64,000 bases of DNA from Limnanthes douglasii subsp. nivea (taxonomy: Eukaryota; Streptophyta; Magnoliopsida; Brassicales; Limnanthaceae), in the NCBI GenBank assembly GCA_036936605.1, contig JAUPFV010000001.1, positions 320,690,250 through 320,754,249 on the forward strand, given 5' to 3'. Each line of letters starts with the position of its first letter. Within the stretch, counting starts at the first letter, position 1. This document shows, piece by piece, positions 10,498 to 22,450 of this stretch. Under the pieces are notes generated by a model that had not been told where the DNA came from, did no database searches, and worked only from the letters and a program-made list of their open reading frames with translations. A program made the position numbers and the translations under genes.

Positions 10498-11988
10498 ATG
10501 TCTTCGAAAACAAAAAAGAATGCTCGTAAAGGTGGACGTAGTGAACCAACCACTTCCGAATTGAGAGAGGTGGAAGAAATGTTGTTGCATACCATGGAGC
10601 ATGAGGTAACGGAGAGCGAGACTATCGAACATCGCCCCGAAGGGGAGATTCGCATCCGTAGTAATCAGCAAGGAGGTCGAGGTGTAACAAAAATTTGGTC
10701 TGGTATGTTTCTGAACTACGAGGAACTGATCCAAATAGAGGGTATGCAAAAAAATTTCAAACTTATTGAGCCTACTAATGGCCAAGGTTGGATGAATCTA
10801 GCTAGATTCAAATGTGATTGGTATATAGAACTAGTGCGAAAGTTTTATTCCACGGCTAGATTAATCGAAAATGATCCAAGAGGTTTAGGATTGAATTGTT
10901 TGATTGATGGTAAAGACATTAGTTTTTTTGAAACTGATTTCTACGATCTTTTTTCCGTTCCAACCCATGATATCTATACCGGTAATAAATTACCTCCCAT
11001 TAGTTATCGCCCTACGATATGGAGTGCTGATTGGCCTTTGTCTTACGAAGAAGCGGTAGAGATTCTTACTTGTCCTGGTGCGGAAGCTCCGGAAATTAGC
11101 GGTAAATTTCGAGCCATGCGGGGTAATTTGGATGGTATTGGGAAATTAGCTTTGAAATTGGTAAATAGTATATTTCTTCCACCTAGTAACAATGATTCGC
11201 AGCTTTCATATATTCAAACATTTGTTACTGCTTTTATGATTCGAAATCAGGGAATAATTAATTTACCCATCTTGATGATTCGAAATATGGCTGCGAGGTG
11301 TGGTACGGATAAACTACCTTATGGGATGATATTGAGTAAATTGCTTGTTTCGAAAGGAGCTGATGTGAGTATGTACACTCCGGTGAAGGTGAGGCCGACT
11401 AGTGCTATAGGTAGAAACTCTTTGCGTTTGCAGGAAATATACTCTTGGGATGGAGAGTTGATTTCGAAATTAGAGGCATGGAACCACCATAGAGAAGACT
11501 TGAATCAGATATATATTGCGAACGGTCTTACAAAACCGCCAAATCCACCTACTCAGTATCGAGTTGAGGCTGAAGTGTCTTTCGATCCAAATGCTAGTGG
11601 TTCTTCGCGAGTACCGCCACAACAAAGACGAACCGATCGCGAATTTGCTGAGTTTGCGCATACTCAACAAATGGTTTGGCATGATGATTTTACAAAATGG
11701 CAAGGTGAATTTCAAAATTGGCAGGGGGGGGGGGTAAATGACCAGCTTAGCCAGATACAGCAGTGGCAAGTAGGGGTGAATGATCAACTTGGTCACCTCC
11801 AGCAGTGGCATGGTCAATACGAGCAGTGGCATGGTCAATACGAGCAATGGCATCATGGACAAGATCAATGGAATGAGCGATTTGCAAACTCTCAAGCCCA
11901 ACAGTCGGAGTATATGCGACAGATGATGGAGAACATGCATTTGCAAGGTCCATCACCTAACAACAACAACAACGATGAAGCTCCTTAG
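10498..11988 (+). CDS. hAT-borne second protein, plant transposon-associated domain with Trp/Gln-rich tail (496 aa)
   Basis: An uninterrupted frame divergent from the transposase and inside the same target duplications. Residues 1-15 are Lys/Arg-rich. Residues about 90-330 form a globular region. The segment ELVRKFYSTARL (111-122), the ISFFETDFYDLFSVP block (141-155) and FVTAFMIRNQGIINLP (242-257) resemble the 'putative plant transposon protein' family (Pfam PF20167-like) that recurs in plant mobile elements. This is my recognition, not a database hit. Residues about 390-460 are a Trp/Gln repeat region (WQGEF, WQGGG, QQWQ, and EQWHGQY repeated), and the end is Asn-rich. There is no RNase H, protease or reverse transcriptase signature. 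An accessory DNA- or transposase-binding role is plausible, as with the second proteins of other plant DNA transposons, but is not shown. An 11-G run (11724-11734) lies in frame and would be prone to slippage. Confidence 0.8.
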   Translation: MSSKTKKNARKGGRSEPTTSELREVEEMLLHTMEHEVTESETIEHRPEGEIRIRSNQQGGRGVTKIWSGMFLNYEELIQIEGMQKNFKLIEPTNGQGWMNLARFKCDWYIELVRKFYSTARLIENDPRGLGLNCLIDGKDISFFETDFYDLFSVPTHDIYTGNKLPPISYRPTIWSADWPLSYEEAVEILTCPGAEAPEISGKFRAMRGNLDGIGKLALKLVNSIFLPPSNNDSQLSYIQTFVTAFMIRNQGIINLPILMIRNMAARCGTDKLPYGMILSKLLVSKGADVSMYTPVKVRPTSAIGRNSLRLQEIYSWDGELISKLEAWNHHREDLNQIYIANGLTKPPNPPTQYRVEAEVSFDPNASGSSRVPPQQRRTDREFAEFAHTQQMVWHDDFTKWQGEFQNWQGGGVNDQLSQIQQWQVGVNDQLGHLQQWHGQYEQWHGQYEQWHHGQDQWNERFANSQAQQSEYMRQMMENMHLQGPSPNNNNNDEAP

Positions 11989-12539
11989 TTTTTCGCAATT
12001 GATTTTCATTATCGTTGTAATGTTTTTCTTTTTTATTTGATTGGAAAACTATGTTACTTGTTTGGTTTTTATTTTTAATGAATTGTTTGTTTTGCTTCTA
12101 TTTTTTATTAAATGTTATTTAAATCACTTACCTAGCTTTCAATTTTTATTTTGTTCTTTACAACTTACAAGTAATTTATGTTTATGCATATAAACTTCTA
12201 ATATTGAATAGTTCGAAAATACAATAAACTATATAATTCATCTAACCATAAACACTTCAAGCTTGAAAGAATCTAAAGAATCACCTAATAATTTAAAATT
12301 TTAATACAATTATATGTCTAATAGGTATATATTATTTAATAGTAATATATTATTCAAACGTATCAAAATCAAATTACAATTATTTTTTTAAAATATAATT
12401 GATGATTATAAAATTTCGATTAAAATGATAACATATTTAAATTAAAATACATGAAATAGAATAATTAACTCAATTATTGAAATTAGATTCAATTAACACT
12501 TACAAATTAATTTTAAATAACATTATAATATATTCTGAT

Positions 12540-12631
12540 AAACGGTTCTTAAATGGTTAAATGGTTTGGCTGATGGTTTGAACTGGTAAACGGCTCTTAA
12601 ATGGTTCGTCTGGTGGTTTGAACTGACGGTT
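12540..12631 (+). repeat. Right-end direct repeats with AAACGG motifs
   Basis: Two direct copies of a roughly 45-bp unit (TAAACGG..CTTAAATGGTT...TGGTTTGAACTG) start near 12539 and 12587, inside the right end of the hAT element. Each begins with AAACGG, the motif recognised by maize Ac transposase. A binding role here is inferred. Confidence 0.6.
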
Positions 12632-12658
12632 TAACTGTGAAACTGGCCCATTACGACT

Positions 12659-12755
12659 GCAACCTGGCAGGACCGCCAGACCGTCAGGACCGCATAAGAG
12701 CAACCCGCCGAGACCGCAACCCGCCGAGACCGCAACCCGCCGAGACCGCAACCCG
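12659..12755 (+). repeat. Right subterminal array of the 16-bp repeat
   Basis: Three perfect copies of GCAACCCGCCGAGACC at 12700, 12716 and 12732 have diverged copies at 12659, 12675 and 12748. The preceding block GAAACTGGCCCATTA (12639) and the GCATAAG spacer are the same as at the left end. The array has the same orientation as the left array, so the two ends share a directly repeated block of about 120-140 bp inside inverted termini. Confidence 0.88.
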
Positions 12756-12811
12756 TGGTTCAGACTTAAACGGTGCGGGTTGGTGCTGGTTCAAACCGTT
12801 TGACACCTCTA

Positions 12812-12819
12812 ACCATACT
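12812..12819. repeat. hAT target-site duplication, right copy
   Basis: ACCATACT immediately follows the right terminal repeat and is identical to 6754-6761. Confidence 0.95.
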
Positions 12820-14131
12820 AAAAGATACTTAAGTTATCTCTTGCTTCTTATGCATCTCATTTCTATATATATATATATATTAAATAACTTTTTAGCATCT
12901 TAAAACTTTAGGGATAAATATATTCGGAAATTTACTACACATCATATAATAAATTAGTTATAATATAAACTTGTGGTGACCAGATTTTGTAATATTAAAT
13001 TTTACAAACATGTGATTTTGTTTTACAAATTTCGGGACCAATTATAGAACAAAAACATGTATTGTCGGATTCTCTAGTTTCATGGACAAAAACATGGATA
13101 TGAATCACTATACTTAGCTAGAAAGGCAAGAATATCTAAATGAATCATATGATAGCTAGAGTATATGGTTTTGGCACCTTTAACTTTTATTTTCTCATGT
13201 CATGTGGATCTTTATATTAAGATTATAAAGTTTGGTGGTAAGCTTGTTCATTTTCGGTTTCACTCAAATTGATTTTTATTGTACGGCAAATGGATTAAAA
13301 AAATATCTAAAAAATTTAATCCTTTTATAAAAAAAGTTTCCGATAATAAAAATATAATAGTTATCTAAAAACAACCCATATTATACATATATTATATAAA
13401 ATATATGTACGTTGTATTATGCATAAATCTATTGGATACCACGACATGACAAAAAAATCTATGTTTTTTGTTAGATTTTTATTTTAAGGTTATATATTGA
13501 TTTCACATCCCAAACTCCTTTAATATATTATCTGGAAGTACAAATCTCTCATATTGTTTTATATAACCCTTTTCATTGAGATCTATATTCACGAATGATG
13601 TGTTGATCTATCTATTTAATTTTAAAATTTTATATTAGTTTAATTGAAAAAAATATTTTTATATTTGCGGTTTTCATAACCAGTGCATGTGTCAAAATAA
13701 TTCTTTTTTTTTGTCAAAAATCTTTAGCTACCAATCTTACCTTAAATTATGAGATGATGTATGTAGTATTTTTATAAGTATGGCTGCTAATATCCGAATC
13801 CGAATTTTTAAATTTCAAATTCGACTATTTTTTTCCATTAATTGCACTATGGACCACAATTGTTCGTGGACCACAATTATTTTTATAATTTTTTGACAAG
13901 TTTTGGTAAGTGACTTAGGAGGGATGTGTGTCTCTCATATAAAGCTATTGTGTTTGTCTAATGGTTTATATAAAACGATGCATGATTAAATAAAACACCT
14001 AATTTTTGTTCAAAATAGAAATTTTAAGGGATTAAGGATTTAAATTATTAAATTTGTTGTAAATTGAGAAATAAAGTATTTTTTTTATTGTAATTGCACC
14101 CTCTTATATTATATATTATAAAAAGTAATAC

Positions 14132-14134
<3 letters not shown>
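12820..14134. other. A+T-rich intergenic stretch
   Basis: No gene is recognised. A run of ATATCCGAATCCGAA at about 13790 resembles the TATCC-rich block at 14206-14350, suggesting an element end separated from its partner by other sequence, but no terminal repeats are clear. Confidence 0.4.

Positions 14135-14202
<68 letters not shown>
14135..14202. repeat. (AT)n microsatellite
   Basis: A 68-bp uninterrupted alternating AT tract. It is probably length-variable between individuals and able to form cruciforms. Confidence 0.97.
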
Positions 14203-14205
<3 letters not shown>

Positions 14206-14206
<1 letters not shown>

Positions 14207-14350
14207 CAGATATCAGATCTTTCGAATACAGATATGTCTATATTCGTATCCGCTATTTTTTGGATACAAATTCGGATACGAATATTATCCATTTTCTTTT
14301 GAATACAGATATTATCCGTTTTTTCCGGATTTGATATCATATATTTTGGT
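14206..14350. repeat. TATCC/GGATA-rich segment, possible element end
   Basis: Short motifs such as GGATAC, TTCGGATACGAATA, TATCCGTT and GATATCAGAT recur in both orientations over about 145 bp, and the A+T-rich sequence around 13790 shares the style. Such clusters occur in the subterminal regions of plant DNA transposons. No transposase or clean inverted termini are visible, so the call stays open. Confidence 0.35.
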
Positions 14351-17300
14351 TCGATATCAGATATTTTCGATTTTTTACAGTCATTTGGAAAAATATATAG
14401 TCTCTATAAGATATTGACTATTTTATAAGATTTATGATGGTATTATAAAAAAATCGCTGGATGTTTTGAGTGTTTTTCTCACAACTCCATCACACCTAAG
14501 TAGAAAATAATCATTTGAGATTCTACTTTATTAGATCATATATATTTGGGTATTTTCTTCTTTTGATTTCTATGAGGCTCACAAGGCTGTTCCACAACCA
14601 AATATGCGTCTTCCATAATATTTTTCTTATTTTGAACACCACTGAGTTATATTATAATCATATAACCCAAATTCAAAGAATTTTGCTTTCACATATTCAA
14701 TAAAAATGCCTAACTCAAAGTATAAAAATCTAAAATAAAAAGTATGATTTTTAGCCTATTTTTATTCTATTTAAATTTGTGTTTTGTAAGGTTTATTGGT
14801 ATCTCCACACTCTAAAATATCCAACATTTGGTTTGTATATTCTATAACTCATATTAAAAGATTTTATTTTTCTTGAAAATAACAAAAAATTTAATATGAT
14901 ACAATATTGAAAATACTCATCCCAGAAATTAATATACATTCTAAAATGAACTAGCATGACATTACACATCTCAATTAATGTTCCATCTTTTCTCAACAAG
15001 TTTATTTTATTAAGGTATAAAAAACGATAATCTCTAATAAATTAAACCTAGAAAAATAATTTGAGAAGCACCCATGGTCTTTATCATTATATAATATATA
15101 TTTTTTATCTTAGTATTTAATTGGTTTTTAATCTTAGTTTTAAAAAATTTAAACACGTTTAAAGTTTTATTTTTGTTTATAAGTAAATAAAAATAAGCAT
15201 AATGAGAGTAACTATATAGAATAGTTATAGAGTGTCTTTTAGCCCTTCTGTTAAGATAATATTTGTGCATATCCAGACTAAAAGTTTAACATATTATTAA
15301 TATTTTTATAAGGCTTTTTACTTTTTTTTATTCTATTTACAATTCGTGTTTTTCATTTAACACATATCACATTATATAAGTCTATATTTAATAATTTTTT
15401 TAATCGTGTTATGCCATATATGAGCAAATCTATCATTTGTAACAAGTGATTATCACACGAGCAAGAATAAATAACATTTGTTATTTTTATTTATAACTCC
15501 AAAAAAATTAATTAATTATTATATCGCAAACACATCATTTCTAATCAAAGATACACAGTTTAGGCACAATAAGTTTGTCAGATTCGTACACCGAACGAAT
15601 TACAATCTTAGATAAAAAACAACTAAACATTAGATTTATTTATATCTCCGAAACATATATAATATTTATGAGAATGGTATTTTCCCACGTGAAAACACTA
15701 ACTTGGTATTTTCCCATCCTTACATTTTTAATATGTGTTATATATTTGCAGCTCACGTGCGTTGCTACTTTCTTTAATTGATCTGGAAAAAGTTTTATAA
15801 AAAAAACATATATTGATTCACATGTATCATACCACCAACCATATAATTTTTTTTCCATAACATTAACATTTATCACCACTACTACTATTAATTATTCCAT
15901 AGTGTTTATACTCTTACTCTTATTTTAAAGATTGCATTTTTTTTCAAAATGACATTAATATATCACAAATATAACATATATTTTCATTTTTTTGACAAAT
16001 TATTTTGCTTTGTTATTTAAATCTCTTTTATAAAAACAAAATTTATTTCTCTTTGCCTCAACATTATTGATGCTTTTGAAAATTCCACTACTAGATTTTT
16101 CTTCTGTTTCATCTTTATCACGATATTCCTCATCAATAAGTGTTTTTGGAGTTGTTTCGTATTATACCCATGAAAAGATTAATAGAAAATCACATTTCAG
16201 TAACTCTTATAGGAAGAATATATTATTTCGATAAGTGTTACAACTTATAAAATTTCTTATTAGTATGGATGTGTGTATTATAAATGTTTCTTGAAAAACC
16301 CTACATGGTTTGGGCGAGACTTCTAAGTTTGATATAAACAAAACTTATTTTTGTTACTGAGTAAAAAATTACAAAGATAGATTTCAAAGTAAGTTTCTTA
16401 CCAAATTGATCCACCGACATAAAAAAATAGAGTCTCACTCCTCATTGGCCAATATATGATTGATTTTAGTGGTTACTAGGTCGCTACTTTGTTTGTTTAT
16501 CCAAGTGAAATGGTGAATCATACTTCATAAAACTGTATCATGCAATGAAGATATTGCCATTGACAGCAATTTTTTTATTTATTTATAATAAATGCATTGG
16601 TCATAAGAAAACAACATAGATAGAACAAATTTATTTTGATCTCATAAAGTTTATATCCTCCAATTTTTTATGAGAGGAATAATTGTGGATGATTTCAACA
16701 ATCATAGTATAATTTTTACCTCAATTTTCATAAGATAAATGTGGCAGGATTATACATTTTATTCAAAATATTAATATTATCAATCTTAACATGGTCGTTT
16801 AGATTAAGTAAAGATAACATACTTACAAAGATTAGTTGATAAGGTAAATCACTATTATCTTTTTATCGTTAAGTTTTGTGAAAATCTATGTCAAATAGCA
16901 TGGAAGAGCTTAAGTTTTCATAAGTTTCGATATTCAGGCTCTTGTCTTCCTCACATTAAATAACATTTTATGATGTTCCACCATCATTAAGACTCTGTTC
17001 ATTTCCATGTTCTATCATCGTCTCAAGGTATGCTTTGTATGAGATGTGATGGTTGGTCTTCAAACCGTCTAAATTGGTTGGGATAAGTTGGTCTATGATT
17101 TTTTATTTTTTTATGTCAAAAGTCTTTGTAGTTTTATTCTTCGTGACTTCTCTCAATATATAGGCCTCGTTTGTATTATGATATTAAATAAATAATTATC
17201 GATAAACTTTGGATAGTCATATCAACCATAACCATAAACGGTGCAACTATCACATGAGAGGAGGAAGTCTTCGTACTCGATTCTAATATTGGTAGAGCAC

Positions 17301-18424
17301 CTCAAAGAGGTGATGAACATTTCCTTATCTATGATTAACCAACCCTAATTTTTGTACTAATACAAGAAAAATTAATCTTATGCTTATCTAATTTCATGTT
17401 TATCAATATATACCAAATTCTCTACTAAACTAACGATATGTCTCAAACCTATCTCATTTTAAGACTCTTGAAAGATGTATAACATCTTGATTCAAATAAT
17501 ATTAAAATATTTATCCTTTTCTCGTCATGATGTATAGAGGCATTCATTTTCTTATGAGAAAATGTTATTCCAAAGTGCCATGTCTTATACATGAGCGCCT
17601 TTAAAGTAATCTTTTTATGTTACAACTTTAGATAATAAAATTGGTCCATAATTTGTCTTACATATATTTTCAAAGCCCATATTGATATAATAAGTTACAA
17701 TTTTTTCTTTCACTAACAAATAAAGAAATTTGCGCAAAACATACATAAGAAGACACAAACCCCAATTCTCATTCTCGTTGGTGTGATACTATTTTTGGTT
17801 TACTGTTAGGAAATATGTTGACCAACCTCATGTTCATACGACATAGTCACAGATGGATGAAGTATAGAACCTATGTGTAACATTATTCTTTGATATCATA
17901 AAAATGAAACTTTTGATAAGGATTTGCCCAATTCTATACAGCAGGTCTTGAATCTTAAAAATTATTTATGAGTGATCATCATTAATCATAAAAATAATAT
18001 TTTAAAGTTAGATGGAGAATGGTTAATGACCTTGGTCAAACAATTAGAAATATGAGTTTTTATTTTATTTTTATGTTACTTTTTAAGGCTATAACGTTGA
18101 TTTGTTCTTCGTGGAAGATGTTATCATCATTATTAACATCACAATCATGTTTATCGTCTGAGTTAGTTGGCTTACATTTTTTAACGTTGGTAAAATATGA
18201 TATATTTAGAAATAAACGCATCGTTCTTTTTTTAAATCTTCATACAATTTAATGAAAACATAATAAACTCTAAATGGTTATATATTACTGTTTGATTTAC
18301 TCTGTATTAGAAAAATTGAATAATAATGTTTTTCTTATGAGATAAAGTTAATCATAGTTTTTTCAAACCATAACATAAAATATTTAATTGCTGTTATATA
18401 AATGTTATGTTTTTAATTTTGGTA
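14351..18424. other. Long A+T-rich stretch, no gene seen
   Basis: Open frames here (for example 15575-15781 plus, 15640-15879 minus, 18019-18252 plus) are short and rich in Ile/Phe/Tyr/Asn as expected of chance frames in A+T-rich DNA. I find no domain, tRNA, LTR or terminal repeat that I can support. Some parts (about 16000-17900) have a more even composition and may be very old retroelement remains. Confidence 0.5.
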
Positions 18425-18429
18425 AACGT

Positions 18430-19065
18430 TGTTATATATTATTCGAAATCACATCATATAATATATAACAAAACACGGAAAAATAAATAGAAACTCTTTT
18501 CTAGATTCAGCTAATGAATGAACAAAAACAAGAATACTTACGGGTTTGTCTGCTACTTTCCATCTAGTATTCTTTTGTTCCTTTTTGCTCTTCAGCGATT
18601 CTGTATATTGCCTTGAGAAACGTGCATAACGAGTTAGTAACAATTTAAGGATTCTAGACATCAAAAGAAGCGGTTTTCTTTGTGATTAGGGTTTAGGATG
18701 ATACAACTCAAAACCTAGTCCCTTATTTATAGTCTTTACAATGTGAAGCCCAACATTGTAAAGCCAATCATTTAATACTTCATTGTGTCGGAGACAATAA
18801 CCTGATAAATTGAAAATTCAATTTATATCCCTGATTTATTAATTCAGGCTTAAGTGTTGAGTTTGGCCCCTCTTCATCGAAGTTCCCAAATTCAACCTGG
18901 TTACCACACTTGAGCTCATAACACCTTTACACCCATAGGTCTAATTTAGTTAATTAAATAATTAGCTCGATTACTTTTAATTTGGACTTACTTAAGACAA
19001 TGACTGAATATGTTTATTTAGCATGTCGGTCCAAATTATTGTATGTTCATAAATATATTCCAACA
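18430..19065 (-). repeat. 3' LTR of the 18-25 kb copia element
   Basis: 636 bp, starting TGTTATATATT and ending CCAACA in plus coordinates. It aligns along its length with the right LTR, sharing blocks such as CTTACGGGTTTG, TTGCCTTGAGAAAC, GTGATTAGGGTTTAGGATGAT and ATTCAGGCTTAAGTGTTGAG. A T/C-rich stretch immediately inward (19066-19080) is the complement of the polypurine tract, which fixes the orientation. Confidence 0.88.
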
Positions 19066-19539
19066 ATCTCTCACTTGGACTACAACATGTTATTCAATAG
19101 TACATACTCAACTTTAATGAGATACTTATATTCATTGTCAATGGGGAAATAGTACAACCCCATACATGATTGATAACAATAAAGGAATAAAGAACTCTTT
19201 TTCGTAATGTGAACAATAGGATGCAACAGTTTCACATTACCATTATCAATTAATTAATTAGGCCAATTATAGAGTGTGACCTAAAAGTAATATATCTTGT
19301 ACTCATACATATTTACTCTTAAATGGTTCCCTCTTTGGAGATTCAATATTGTACATACATCAATAAATATTTCAAAGCGTATATATATATTGCAATTAAT
19401 TTTAATGTGTACAATACTGTAAAATATAACATTAAATCATATTACAAAATCTCTCACTGAAACTAACAATCCTCTAAATAAACTACACTCATACCAATGG
19501 TGTGTCCATGGAAAATATTAGGCTAAACTGTATTTATTA

Positions 19540-21990
19540 GATGATCTACTATCATTGAGTTTGTGTTGATGTGCTTTATATTTATCTGACCCATCTAAAC
19601 TATCTCTTTAACATATAAGAACTTTATGTCTATATGTTTGGAACTAGACAAGTTCTTGAACCTGTTAGAGTATTTCACAATGAAATTCCGCAACCACAAT
19701 TACCGATTTGATGCCTCAAAGGACGCAACAAATTCTTCTCCCATGGTGGACGATGCAATAAGTGTTTACTTTACACATTTCAAGGATATTTCACCTCTAA
19801 CCAATAAGAATATGTTTCATGGCGTTCTCTTTAATTTTTATACGCATCCACCAAAATCCAAGTCGAATACCCAATGATCTCCAGTTTATCCGACTTTTGA
19901 TATGTAAACATTTTCCCTTTTGTCCCTTACAGATACTAGAGAATCATTTTAACTACTTTCTAGTGATCTATGTCTGGGTTACCAACATATCTCCCCAGCA
20001 TAATTATATCAAAGGCAATGTCCGACCTAGTACAAACTGGAGCATACATCAAACTCCCAACAGCCAAAGCATAAGGCATCGTTTTTATTTCCTCAATCTC
20101 AAATTTTATCTTAAGAAATTGACCCAAACTAAATTTGTCACCCTTTTCTATAGGGGTACTTAGGGGTTTACAATTTTCCATTTCGTAACGTTATAACATA
20201 CTTTAAATGTATACCTTTTGTTAAAATCCAAGAATACAACGTGAGTGCTCTCGATATATCTGGATTCGTAACACAAAACTGGCATCACAAGATCCTTCAT
20301 ATCAAACTTGTCTGATAGGAAATCTTTTTGTAGCGTGTAACAATTCCTTATTATTCGAGGCAAGCCATATGTCATCCACATATAATACAAGAAATATGAA
20401 ATTACTCCCACTGAACTTGTAATACACACAATCCTCAACCGAGTTGATCTCAAAGTCATAACCGACTATCACCTCAAGGAATTTGTGATACCATTGATGA
20501 GAGGCTTGTTTAAGCATATAAATGGATTTTTTTAGCATGCAAACCAGATATTTTGAGTTACTTTCGATAAAATGTTTTGGTTACACCATATAGATCGTTT
20601 CCTCAATATAATCATTGAGAAATCGGTCTTAACATCCATTTGATGAAGCTCAAGGTAAAAATGTGCAACTAATGCCATAATTGTTCTAAAGGAATCCTTC
20701 ATCTATCCCAGAGCAAAGGTTTCTTTAAAATCAATCTTTTCACGATGAGTATAACCTTTCACTACAAGACTTCTTAATGTCTTTCTACATTACCCATAGA
20801 ATTACTTTTGGTTTTATAAACCCATTTACAACCAATTGCATTTTTCCCTTCATGTAATGAGACAAGATCCCATATCGCATTGTCCTGCATTGCTTTATAC
20901 TCTTACTTTATAGCGTTAATCCATTTCTGAGAGTCAAAGCTTACCATGGCTTGTTTGTAGGATGAGGGATTATCTACAGTTCCAGCACATAACTCATCAT
21001 GCTCTTGAAGATATACTAAAAATTCTGGACCAATAGTACTATTCTTTTCTCTCGTGGACCTTCTTAAAGGCATTATTTCCTCTTGCTGCACTTCTTGAGG
21101 AGGTAGAGTTTGATCATTATGAACGATGTCATTTTGATTCATTTTAGGAAGATTATCTTGAGGTTCCGATTGTTCTTCCTAGACCATATTCGTATCCTGG
21201 TTAGAACCCTCAAGTGGAGCATCAATGTCAATTTAAGGATTACATTGTTCTAACGGGCCGAAATGATTGGCATTATAGCCCAATCTTCTCATACTTGAGT
21301 ATCCCCATTAAAATCTTCACGAATCTCTATGGATTCTTCATTAAAATCAACATATATTCATTTATTCTTCCCCTCAAACTCAACATCCTCTAGAAACTTG
21401 GTCATTCATGTCTCAAATATTGTACCGATGAGAGAATCCATAAAACTTAAACCCTCTGGAATCTTCGGAATAACTTATGAAGAAGTAGTTAGCTGATTTT
21501 TGGTCCAGTTTATTTTCTTGAGTTTTGTTTGACCTCGCCTCAGCTGAACAACCCTACACATGTAGATTCTTTGAATTGGGTATACGCTCGCTCTGAAGCT
21601 TATATGGGATCCTAAAATTAGCCTTAATGGGTACTCGGTTGAGTATATAAGTGATACATTTGATGGCTTCCCCTATGAGCGATTATGGTAGAGATGAGTG
21701 ACTTATCATACTTCTAACCATATATTTTAGTGTCTGGTTCCGTCTCTCAGATAAACCATTCATGCGGGGTAAACCCAATATTTTGTATTGAGGGACTATG
21801 CCACACTTCTCTAGGTATTTACCAAAAGGTCATTAAATTTGTTTACATGATCCGTCATATCTGCCATAGTATTCACTACCACGGTCAGATCTAACGGTCT
21901 TAATGCGCATACCAAGTTGCTTTTGCAATTTTAGTCCTAAAATCTTTAAACTTTTCTAGGGCCTCATGCTTTTCTTCTTGACTGGACCTT
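19540..21990 (-). pseudogene. Copia pol remnant: integrase, reverse transcriptase, RNase H
   Basis: The integrase core remnant lies at about 21850-21980 (a KTVRSDRGSEY-like block). A linker ending in SQKWINAIK at 20903-21142 marks the start of the reverse transcriptase. The catalytic LYVDDI is present at about 20380, and the VGSLMYA...RSDIAF block at 19960-20181. RNase H remnants around 19600-19780 include a GEEFVASFEA block and the terminal SKHIDIKFL. The pieces lie in order but in several frames with stops (20181, 20459 and elsewhere). The motifs assign it to Ty1-copia; the lineage is not resolved. Confidence 0.82.
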
Positions 21991-22059
21991 GGCCCGGTCC
22001 TCTATCATCTGCCTTCCGCTTAGGCCATGACCCTTATGGAGATGTAATCACATTAACCT

Positions 22060-22450
22060 CAATTGTTGTGCCTTTAAGTTTATCCTCCTCTTGTGCAGCA
22101 TCAGAAATCAACTCATTGATATTTCACTTTTCCCGCATGCAGTTATAGGTGGACTAAAAATTCTTAAACCGGTTTGGCAGCAAATGAAATTTGAATCCTA
22201 CTATATATTGATTGCCTTTAACTTTTGGCCAATCATAGATATTCTCATAATATGCTCCCGAATTTTACCTTTGCCAATATACTTCTTTTGTAGCTAGATC
22301 GATGATCGGATTATGAATATCTACCTTCTCATTTTTTGCAAAGACTTTCTCGACCTCCGCGAGAAAGACCGAGGCAGTGGTAACACCTTTAGGGACAGCC
22401 CCACGTAATGCTTCTGGTATCCTCTGTAATAAGAGCTACATGCATAACTT
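22060..22450 (-). pseudogene. Copia gag remnant
   Basis: On the minus strand, fragments reading GAVPKGVTTASVFLAEVEKVF, KYIGKGKIREHIM and NINELISDAAQEEDKLK occur in order. These are characteristic pieces of the copia gag (UBN2-type) domain. Stops and frame changes separate them. A CCHC knuckle and protease region between gag and integrase is not recognisable. Confidence 0.6.

Larger units (their letters stand above)
6762..12811. mobile_element. Complete 6,050-bp hAT (Ac-like) DNA transposon with two intact genes
   Basis: The element begins TAGAGGTGTC at 6762 and ends with its exact inverse at 12802-12811. Similarity of the inverted ends continues more loosely inward (AATGGTTC...GAACC against AACGGTTTGAACC). 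Perfect 8-bp duplications (ACCATACT) flank it. Inside are an uninterrupted transposase gene on the minus strand (7545-9683), an uninterrupted second gene on the plus strand (10498-11988), a palindrome-rich divergent promoter, and G+C-rich 16-bp repeat arrays near both ends. Remaining internal gaps (6975-7544 and 11989-12539) are A+T-rich and hold no gene that I can see. AAACGG, the motif bound by maize Ac transposase, occurs at 12540, 12588 and 12767. All parts expected of an autonomous element are present. Whether it is active cannot be told from sequence. Confidence 0.93.

Noticed and set aside
11470..11946. Minus-strand frame of 158 codons
   Set aside because: Antisense shadow of the Trp/Gln repeat part of the second hAT gene.
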